DNA from: CAWCGU01 sp963795195
GTDB taxonomy: Bacteria > Actinomycetota > Thermoleophilia > Solirubrobacterales > 70-9
Length of the DNA stretch: 64,000 bases
Reading direction: 5' to 3'
Assembly (NCBI GenBank): GCA_963795195.1
Contig: CAWCGU010000006.1
Span: 558,001-622,000, forward strand
The notes beneath the pieces were generated by a model. It saw only the letters and a program-made list of their open reading frames with translations, made no database searches and had not been told where the DNA came from. Positions 54,799-61,286 of the stretch are shown here, piece by piece. The translations under genes were made by a program, and so were the position numbers. The stretch's first letter is position 1. Each line of letters opens with the position of its first letter.

Positions 54799-55413
54799 CT
54801 AGCGGCCTGCACCCAGCACCCCGGGCAGCCATTTCGCGACCGCGTGGCTGAGCGCTTCGAGGTCCTTCTTCAGCCCGTGGTTGCCGGCAACCGTGACGAT
54901 CTCGCAATCAACGCGATTCGCGACCGGCATGCCGAACGGGTCGCTCTCGCCCTGCACCACCAGAGTCGGCAGCGCAACCGCATCGAGCTCATCCTGACGC
55001 GACTTGTCGGGGCGCCCCGGCGGATGCAGCGGGAAGGCGAGGCAGAGAACGCCCGCAGCGCTTGATCGCCGCGCCGTGCGGCAGGCGACGCGCGCGCCAG
55101 ACGAGCGGCCGCCGACCACAAGAGGAAGCCCGGACAGCTCACCCTCGCGCAGGTGCTCGATGACTTCGGCCCAGGCGGTATCGAGCTGGCCCGCGGGGGC
55201 TGGTGAGCGCCGCCCCGCGACGCGGTAGGGCTGCTCGATCAGGACGACGCCGAGATCGAGGCCCGCCGCGACATCCGCCGCCGCCGACAGGTCGGGAGCG
55301 TCGACCCCTCCCCCGGCTCCGTGTCCGAGCAGGAGCGCCGCCCTCGGCGAACCCCCCATTCGCAGCCGTGCCCTCGCCGGTCCGTGAGAAGTTTCGATCT
55401 GAAGCGGCGTCAT
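54799..55413 (-). CDS. Small alpha/beta-hydrolase (KANL3/Tex30-like)
   Basis: 204 residues from ATG 55413. LLLGHGAGGGVDAPDL at the oxyanion hole, VVGGRSSGARVACR as nucleophile elbow, VQGESDPFGMP for the acid and VAGNHGLKK for the His. The pattern fits the small dienelactone-hydrolase-like group also known from KANL3/Tex30. A reading from 55602 is rejected because it lies antisense to the hydrogenase gene. TATCCT lies 6 nt before the ATG. Confidence 0.8.
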   Translation of the reverse strand: MTPLQIETSHGPARARLRMGGSPRAALLLGHGAGGGVDAPDLSAAADVAAGLDLGVVLIEQPYRVAGRRSPAPAGQLDTAWAEVIEHLREGELSGLPLVVGGRSSGARVACRTARRSSAAGVLCLAFPLHPPGRPDKSRQDELDAVALPTLVVQGESDPFGMPVANRVDCEIVTVAGNHGLKKDLEALSHAVAKWLPGVLGAGR

Positions 55414-55419
55414 CGGGTA

Positions 55420-55425
55420 AGGATA
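55420..55425 (-). promoter_or_regulatory. Leaderless -10 (TATCCT)
   Basis: TATCCT on the minus strand ends 6 nt before ATG 55413. Confidence 0.4.
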
Positions 55426-55462
55426 TGGCCGTGCGGAACCGATAGGGAGAACGGAGATCGCT

Positions 55463-56521
55463 ATTTCGAGGATCGAATTCACACCCGGCCAGCACGAGAC
55501 CGAGCAGCGGACGGTCAACGTGCTGTGGATGACCACCGGCCTCTCGTGTGAGGGAGATTCGGTCGCGATGACGGCTGCCACGAGCCCGAGCCTCGAGGAC
55601 ATCGTTGGTCAGGCGATTCCCGGAATGCCGAAGGTGGCCCTACACAACCAAGTGCTCGCGTTCGCCACCGGAGATGAGTACATCGAAGCCTGGTATGCAG
55701 CCGAGCGTGGCGAGCTCGACCCCTTCATCCTGGTTATCGAAGGCTCGATTGCCAATGAGCAGATCAACGGCGACGGCCACTGGACAGGCTTTGGAGTCGA
55801 CCCGCTCGACGGCCAGCCGATTACGACCAACGAATGGGTCGACCGCCTGGCGCCGAAGGCGGTGACCGTCATGGCCGTCGGTACGTGTGCCACCTATGGA
55901 GGCATCCCGGCGATGAAGAACAACCCCACGGGCGCAATGGGTCTTCCCGACTTCCTCGGCTGGGACTGGCGCTCGCGCAGCGGCCTGCCGATCGTCTGCC
56001 TGCCCGGCTGCCCCGCCCAGCCCGACAACATCACCGAACTTCTGCTGTACCTCGTGCTCCACACTGCCGGAATGGCGCCGGACCCGGAGCTTGACGAGCA
56101 GCTTCGACCGAGCTGGCTGTTCGGCCGGACCACCCGCGAAGGCTGTAACCGAGCCGGCTTCACCGAGCAGGGTCGCTTCGCCACGGAATACGGCGACGAC
56201 CCCCGCTGCCTCGTCAAGCTCGGCTGCAAGGGACCCGTGGTCCGGTGCAACGTGCCCGTGCGCGGCTGGGTGAACGGCCTTGGCGGTTGCCCCAACGTCG
56301 GCGGTATCTGCATGGCCTGCACGATGCCCGGATTCCCCGACCGCTACATGCCGTTCATGGACCCCGACCGCTGGGGCAACGTCGCGGCAAATTTCCAGCG
56401 TTTCAGCTATGGGCCGGTTTTCCGTTACTTCCGCAAGCGCAACCTCGAGCACAAGTACGAGAAGGAGCCGGAATGGCGAACGCCTGGCGCCACGCTCGAG
56501 AGCGGTTATCAAGCCCCCTGA
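55463..56521 (+). CDS. hhyS: [NiFe]-hydrogenase small subunit, high-affinity group 1h type, no large subunit seen
   Basis: 333 residues from GTG 55520, or 352 from ATT 55463. The iron-sulfur ligands are present: GLSCEGDS, VGTCATYGG, LPGCPAQPDN, EGCNRAGF and then LVKLGCKGPVVRC, GGCPNVGGICMACTMPGFPD. The first motif has Asp where standard enzymes have the second Cys (CxxD rather than CxxC), the trait of group 1h enzymes, whose proximal [4Fe-4S] cluster is held by three Cys and one Asp. Group 1h enzymes scavenge atmospheric H2 in starving actinobacteria. Upstream frame to 55463 looks coding (EFTPGQHETEQRTVNVLW) but holds no ATG, GTG or TTG; a GGAG stands 6 nt before ATT. No large subunit or maturation gene follows. 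Confidence 0.85.
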   Translation: MSRIEFTPGQHETEQRTVNVLWMTTGLSCEGDSVAMTAATSPSLEDIVGQAIPGMPKVALHNQVLAFATGDEYIEAWYAAERGELDPFILVIEGSIANEQINGDGHWTGFGVDPLDGQPITTNEWVDRLAPKAVTVMAVGTCATYGGIPAMKNNPTGAMGLPDFLGWDWRSRSGLPIVCLPGCPAQPDNITELLLYLVLHTAGMAPDPELDEQLRPSWLFGRTTREGCNRAGFTEQGRFATEYGDDPRCLVKLGCKGPVVRCNVPVRGWVNGLGGCPNVGGICMACTMPGFPDRYMPFMDPDRWGNVAANFQRFSYGPVFRYFRKRNLEHKYEKEPEWRTPGATLESGYQAP

Positions 56522-56607
56522 CAGCAGTGAAGGCGATTCGCAGCACCGCACGCCCGGTACCTAAAGGTTCGTGACTGAACTGACGACTCCTAGGACAGGG
56601 CCTAGGT

Positions 56608-56622
56608 GGCCCGACGAGGGCC
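56608..56622 (+). promoter_or_regulatory. Hairpin directly upstream of the GGDEF-EAL start codon
   Basis: GGCCC (56608-56612) and GGGCC (56618-56622) form a 5-bp stem with a GACGA loop ending at the base before ATG 56623. If the mRNA has a leader, this stem would cover the ribosome-binding position. Two CCTAGG boxes lie just upstream (56589-56594 and 56601-56606). Confidence 0.35.
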
Positions 56623-58389
56623 ATGGTCACCCTGAGCGAAATACTGCGCTGGTTTGTCTACCGGACCAGCAGCCTCTACTACCGGATCGCCGGTGTCCTG
56701 ATGCGCCGCGACCGGCTGCTTTCTGGCTCTGAGCGAAAGTTCCGCGCGCTGCTCGAATCCGCGCCCGACGCGATGGTGATCGTCAACTCACACGGCCACA
56801 TCGCACTTGTCAACGCCCAGACCGAGCGGCTATTCGGCTACGAGCGTCGTGAGATCGTCGGCCAGCCGATCGGTGACCTGATTCCTGAGCGCTTCCGCGC
56901 CCACCACCGCATGCATATGAGGTCTTACGTCAAGGATCCACAGGTGCGGCCGATGGGCTCAGACCACGAGCTCTTGGGCCGCCGCAAGGACGGCAGCGAA
57001 TTTCCCGTCGAAATCAGTCTCAGTCCGCTCGGCGCCGACGAAGGGCTGCTGATCTCAGCCGCGATTCGCGACATCACGAAGCGCAAGCGCGACGAGGAGC
57101 AGCTGCGCTACGTCGCCGACCACGACCCACTGACCGGACTGCTCAACCGCCGCAGCTTCGAGGAGCGCCTGAGCCACGAGGTGGCAATGGCGAACCGCTA
57201 CTCGACGATCGGCTCGATGATGCTCGTCGACATCGATGGGCTCAAAGACGTCAACGATTCACTCGGACACGCTCACGGGGACGACCTGATCAGGACGATC
57301 GGCGGGTTGATCGACGGGCGCATGCGCGAGACCGACATCGTCGGGCGAATCGGCGGCGACGAGTTCGGCGTGCTGATGCCCAACACGGACAGCGACGGCG
57401 CTCGAGAGGCGGCACAGCAGATGTTGACGACGATTCGCAACCACGGAATCGTTCTGGGCGCCCAGCGCCATCGCCCGAGTGTCTGCGCCGGGATTGCCGC
57501 CTACGGGCCCGAGACAGCCGACGTCGCCGATGTGATGGTCTTGGCCGACCTCGCCCTCTACCAGGCAAAGGACCGGGGACGCGATCACGTTGCGGTGCAC
57601 GCTCCCACCCTCAAGACGCCCCAAACCACGCGAACGCCGTGGTCGCGGCGGATTCGCGACGGACTCGATGAGGACCTCTTCGTTCCATACCGCCAGCCGA
57701 TCCTGACCCTTCGGTCACGCACGATCTCCAGCTACGAGTTGCTGGTGCGACTGCGGGGTGAAGAGGGTCAGCCGATCGCACCCGCCGCCTTCCTGCCAAC
57801 CGCCGAGCGGTCGGGCATGGTCAGCGAGCTCGACCGTCGCATGGCGACCTGGGCGGTCGAGTTGATCGCCCAAGCACACGAGGCGGGCACTCCGACCTCC
57901 TACGAGGTCAACCTCTCGGCACGCTCGATAGCGGATCGCGAACTTCCCGAACTGATCTCACAGCAAATCAGCGAGGCGGGCATCGACCCGTCCATGCTCG
58001 TGCTGGAGATCACCGAGACGGCGGCGATCGCAAACATGGAGCAGGCGCGAGGGTTCGCCGAAACCCTGCGGAGCCTCGGCTGCCGCTTTGCGCTCGACGA
58101 CTTCGGTACCGGGTTCGCCTCCTTCTACTACCTCAAGCATCTGCCGCTCGACGCGCTCAAGATCGACGGAGACTTCATTCGCAACATTCGCACGAACTCG
58201 ACCGACGAACTGCTTGTCAGTCACATGGCGCAAATCGCCTCGACCCTGGGGCTGATGACGATCGCGGAGTACGTCGAGGACGCCGAGACGCTCGAACTGC
58301 TGGCCAGCCTCGGCATCGACGCGGTCCAGGGCTTCCATATCGGGCGGCCCGAACCGGCCTTTGCCCAGGGCGCCGTGGCCGTGGCCTGA
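56623..58389 (+). CDS. PAS-GGDEF-EAL cyclic-di-GMP signalling protein
   Basis: 588 residues. A PAS domain (about 38-155; FRALLESAPDAMVIVNSHGHIALVNAQ) is followed by GGDEF (about 165-325) with the intact active site RIGGDEFGVL and a RxxD (RETD) five residues before GGDEF, matching the inhibitory I-site. The EAL domain (about 345-580) has YELLVRL in place of EAL but keeps the metal and catalytic residues: VNLSARSI, LEITETAA, LDDFGTGFAS, LKIDGDFI, AEYVED and VQGFHIG. Both activities could therefore be present. No membrane helix is evident apart from a short hydrophobic N-terminal stretch. Confidence 0.88.
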   Translation: MVTLSEILRWFVYRTSSLYYRIAGVLMRRDRLLSGSERKFRALLESAPDAMVIVNSHGHIALVNAQTERLFGYERREIVGQPIGDLIPERFRAHHRMHMRSYVKDPQVRPMGSDHELLGRRKDGSEFPVEISLSPLGADEGLLISAAIRDITKRKRDEEQLRYVADHDPLTGLLNRRSFEERLSHEVAMANRYSTIGSMMLVDIDGLKDVNDSLGHAHGDDLIRTIGGLIDGRMRETDIVGRIGGDEFGVLMPNTDSDGAREAAQQMLTTIRNHGIVLGAQRHRPSVCAGIAAYGPETADVADVMVLADLALYQAKDRGRDHVAVHAPTLKTPQTTRTPWSRRIRDGLDEDLFVPYRQPILTLRSRTISSYELLVRLRGEEGQPIAPAAFLPTAERSGMVSELDRRMATWAVELIAQAHEAGTPTSYEVNLSARSIADRELPELISQQISEAGIDPSMLVLEITETAAIANMEQARGFAETLRSLGCRFALDDFGTGFASFYYLKHLPLDALKIDGDFIRNIRTNSTDELLVSHMAQIASTLGLMTIAEYVEDAETLELLASLGIDAVQGFHIGRPEPAFAQGAVAVA

Positions 58390-58395
58390 GCGGCG

Positions 58396-58833
58396 CTACT
58401 TGTTCGCCTTACGGGAAAGCTGTTGACGGAGCTTGTCGATCTCGGTCTGCAGCTGCTTGACCGTGTTGGTCAGCGCCTGAATCCGCTGCGAGTGCTGCTG
58501 CGTGGTCGACTTGAGCGTGTCGACCTCGTTGCTGAGCGAGTTGTTGGCGGACTTAAGCTGCTTGATCTGGCGCGCGTTTCTCGCCCCCAGTCGCTTCGCC
58601 TGAGTGCCGGTCTGCTGGGCGGTGCTGGACGCCTCGGATTCCTTCCTTCCCTGCTCCTGGAGCTTGCCGCCGAGGTCTGACTGGGCCTTTGCGAGCTCCT
58701 CTTTGACCTGCGCGGCCAGCTCCGCGTCGCTGGCGCTGCTGCTTTTGGCGTCAAGACCGATGAGGAGGCCGGCGGCGCCGAGCCCGATTGCCAGTGCCAC
58801 TCCGCCGATAACCCAGACGTTCTTGTTTTCCAT
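58396..58833 (-). CDS. Membrane-anchored coiled-coil protein
   Basis: 145 residues from ATG 58833: a short Asn/Lys start, one membrane helix (VWVIGGVALAIGLGAAGLLIGL) and a long helical heptad region (about 35-145) ending KLRQQLSRKANK. This is a bitopic coiled coil facing outward or inward by the positive-inside rule; family not recognised. TAGTTT lies 8 nt before the ATG. It converges on the GGDEF-EAL gene with 6 bp between stops. Confidence 0.75.
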   Translation of the reverse strand: MENKNVWVIGGVALAIGLGAAGLLIGLDAKSSSASDAELAAQVKEELAKAQSDLGGKLQEQGRKESEASSTAQQTGTQAKRLGARNARQIKQLKSANNSLSNEVDTLKSTTQQHSQRIQALTNTVKQLQTEIDKLRQQLSRKANK

Positions 58834-58841
58834 AGCCGGGA

Positions 58842-58847
58842 AAACTA
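58842..58847 (-). promoter_or_regulatory. Leaderless -10 (TAGTTT)
   Basis: TAGTTT on the minus strand ends 8 nt before ATG 58833. Confidence 0.45.
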
Positions 58848-59056
58848 CTACTTGAGTCCCCAGGCTCCCGGGTGCGCTCGCTCGCTGAAGCCGCACTTGC
58901 ACCGCGCCAGGAGACGAGCCGGTCGCATTCGGCGATTGCCTCGACGTCGTCGCCGCCAAAGCCGAGGTCAAGCGATGAGCGACTGTCTGCGCGCTGTAGA
59001 TTTGCCCCGTGCGCAGACTGCAGCCAGCGTCGTTTGGGTGCCTCAGCCTCGGGTAG

Positions 59057-59840
59057 GTGAATTCGTATCGCGAGCCCGGGAGCGGAAGAACAGCTGGCGG
59101 ATGAGGCCGCCCTCTGGGCCCGTTACGCCAAGGACGGCGACCCGGCGATCCGGGAGGAGATCGTCAACCGCTACCTGCCATTCGCGCGCAGCCTCTGCCA
59201 GCGCTACCGCCGCTCCCCCGAGCCCTTCGACGACCTCGTGCAGGTGGCCAGCCTCGGCCTGGTAAATGCAATCGACCGTTTTGACCCAAGCCGGGGCATT
59301 CCGTTCACGGCCTTTGCATCGCCGACGATCCTCGGTGAACTCAAGCGCTACTTCCGCGACCGTATCTGGACGGTGCGGGTGCCGCGCGGGCTGCACGACC
59401 GGATCGCAGAAGTCGATCGCGCGATAAGCGAACTGACGCGGATCCTTCAACGCTCCCCTTCGGTGGCGGAGATCGCTGAGCGGCTCGAGCTCGCCCAGAC
59501 CGATGTGCTCGAGGTACTCGAGGCCAACGAGACCCGGCGTCCGCTGTCGCTGGACCTTCGCCCGGGCTCTGAAGACGGCGACGAGAGCTCTCAGGAGGAG
59601 TGGGTCGGCGACGAGGATGCGGGCTTCGAGCTGGTCGAGGAGCGGGTCTCCCTTGAGGAGGCGCTCCCTGGGCTAGACGACCGCGACCGCGAGGTGCTCA
59701 GGCTTCGCTTCGCCGAAGACCTGACCCAGACGGAGATCGCGGAGCGAATCGGCTGCTCGCAGATGCAGGTCTCGCGCATCCTGCGGCGGACCCTCGACGA
59801 GCTTCGCCGGCGAGTCGAAGGCGGCGTTGGCGCCGGGTGA
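59057..59840 (+). CDS. SigB/SigF-type stress sigma factor, N-terminus frameshifted
   Basis: About 260 residues. Region 2 reads FARSLCQRYRRSPEPFDDLVQVASLGLVNAIDRFDP and GIPFTAFASPTILGELKRYFRD; region 3 has VPRGLHDRIAEVDRAISELTRILQRSPSVAEIAERL; region 4 has LDDRDREVLRLRFAEDLTQTEIAERIGCSQMQVSRILRR. This is the group 3 sigma of the B/F/G stress type. The frame has no ATG or GTG upstream of the good coding; a GTG at 59057 gives NSYREPGS in another frame, which joins EEQLADEAALW if one G at 59084-59085 is removed. It sits in a partner-switching cluster. Confidence 0.82.
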
Positions 59841-59858
59841 TCCTGCGCGGTGGGGGCG

Positions 59859-60683
59859 CTAGACGATTTCGCCCGCAAACGAGACGACCAGGTACTCGCC
59901 CGCGTCGTCGCGATCAATTCGGAGTTCGTCCGCGAGGCGCTCGAGCGACCCGCCGGCCTCGGGCACGGAGAGCCGCTCGCGTAAGCGATCCGCGGCTCCT
60001 TCCAGCATCGGCCCGATGCGCAGGTTGATGCCGTCATCGGTCTCGATCACGCTGACTGAGACCCCCCCACCGCCAAAAGCGCGCGGAGCGTGTTCGGAGA
60101 TCGCATCCGTCAGCAGGACGGCGTCGCTGAGGCGATCGACCGAGATCTGCCTACGGGCGGAAAGGGCCCCGATCACACGGCCGAGGACGGGGCCGACCAG
60201 CCTCGGCATCCCGATTGTGAGCTCAGCCGCCTCGGGCGCCTGCGCTCCGCTGCGAGCGTCCTCGGGAATCCCGTTGGCGGGGGCGCCGCGCAGGGGCAAC
60301 GTCACCTTTATCTCCGTGCCCCTGCCGATCCCGCCTGAAATCTCGAAGCTGCTGGAGAGGGCGGCGATCAGGGGCAATCCGATGTGAAGACTGGGCCGAT
60401 CCAGATCGGTGCTCGGGCGGATGCCCGAGCCGAAGTCGCGGACGATCACCGCCAGAGCGCCATTCTCGGGGGAAACCTCGACCTGAAGCGGACCGGGAGG
60501 CTCGTCATAGGCGTGCACCACGACGTTCATGCACGCCTCGGTGATCACAGCCTTGAGGTCGCCGACCCCTTGCTCTCCCATGCCGAGGTGCTCAGCAAGG
60601 CCGGCGACCGCGTGCCGGACGACCGTGACGTTTTCAGGCTCAGCCGGAAGGGTGATCAGGAAGCTGGGTTGCTCGTCGTTCAC
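59859..60683 (-). CDS. RsbW-like anti-sigma kinase with two HATPase-type domains
   Basis: 274 residues from GTG 60683. Residues 8-135 form an HATPase_c domain with the N box EACMNVVVHAYDE and the glycine loop VRDFGSGI and GIGRGTEIKVTLPL. Residues 150-270 look like a second, degenerate copy (SDAVLLTDAISEHAP, GGGGVSVSVIE). Anti-sigma kinases of this type bind the SigB/F factor and phosphorylate the STAS antagonist. The two coding genes it would act on flank it. An 8-bp hairpin sits 15 nt upstream of its start. Confidence 0.84.
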   Translation of the reverse strand: MNDEQPSFLITLPAEPENVTVVRHAVAGLAEHLGMGEQGVGDLKAVITEACMNVVVHAYDEPPGPLQVEVSPENGALAVIVRDFGSGIRPSTDLDRPSLHIGLPLIAALSSSFEISGGIGRGTEIKVTLPLRGAPANGIPEDARSGAQAPEAAELTIGMPRLVGPVLGRVIGALSARRQISVDRLSDAVLLTDAISEHAPRAFGGGGVSVSVIETDDGINLRIGPMLEGAADRLRERLSVPEAGGSLERLADELRIDRDDAGEYLVVSFAGEIV

Positions 60684-60698
60684 GGCTGGAAACCATTT

Positions 60699-60718
60699 GC
60701 CTGCCTTGCGAGGCAGGC
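60699..60718. promoter_or_regulatory. Perfect 8-bp hairpin upstream of the rsbW-like gene
   Basis: GCCTGCCT (60699-60706), loop TGCG, AGGCAGGC (60711-60718). It lies between divergent anti-sigma and STAS genes. No T-tract, so an operator or leader structure is more likely than a terminator. Confidence 0.4.
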
Positions 60719-60921
60719 CTGCATTGCTCCTGTCAAGAATATTGCCTCGAGTAGGCCCAACGATAGGACTCGCCTACCCCGGCCGGGTGGAGCCAAACGA
60801 ACGCCGCGTGCTCTGCCTCGAAGTAGCCGGTAGGATCGGACCGGGTTTCAAGGGCTCGCCCCATTGGGCGACGGGCACGGATCCACGCCAACCGCAAGAG
60901 AATCGCAAGCGAAGGGAACCA

Positions 60922-61275
60922 GTGCCAGATCAAGAACGAGAGATCCGCGACGGAACGCTGACCGTTCGAGTACGCGTGGAAGAGAGCTCCACATCCATCG
61001 CCGTGGGTGGCGAGCTCGACCTCGCCAACAGCGCCACGCTCGAAGCCGAACTGCTTGCCGCGCTGGGGGAGAAGTCCACGAAGGTCGTCCTCGACATGAG
61101 CAACCTCGAGTTCATCGACTCTACCGGGATCGCAGTGCTCGTAAGGGCCCTCAGCCACGAGACTGCCGTCGAGCGGCTGCGCTTCATCCCGACCGAGTCC
61201 GCGGCCGTCGCTCGGATCTTGAAGCTGACCGGAGTGGACAAGCAGCTCCCCGTGCTGGAGCCGGCCTCCGAGTAG
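60922..61275 (+). CDS. STAS-domain anti-sigma factor antagonist
   Basis: 117 residues from GTG 60922 (AAGGGA about 5-6 nt upstream). A complete STAS domain with the phosphorylatable serine motif: VVLDMSNLEFIDSTGIAVLVRAL. In the unphosphorylated state such proteins bind the RsbW kinase and release the sigma factor. A SpoIIE-type phosphatase is encoded convergently 11 bp away. TAGGAT at 60831-60836 could be a promoter with an 80-nt leader. Confidence 0.87.
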   Translation: MPDQEREIRDGTLTVRVRVEESSTSIAVGGELDLANSATLEAELLAALGEKSTKVVLDMSNLEFIDSTGIAVLVRALSHETAVERLRFIPTESAAVARILKLTGVDKQLPVLEPASE

Positions 61276-61286
61276 CCGGACCCGGC

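Noticed and set aside
56522..56622. Cyclic-di-GMP riboswitch before the GGDEF-EAL gene
   Set aside because: The 101-bp gap lacks the length and conserved core of the known riboswitch classes; only a short hairpin is present.
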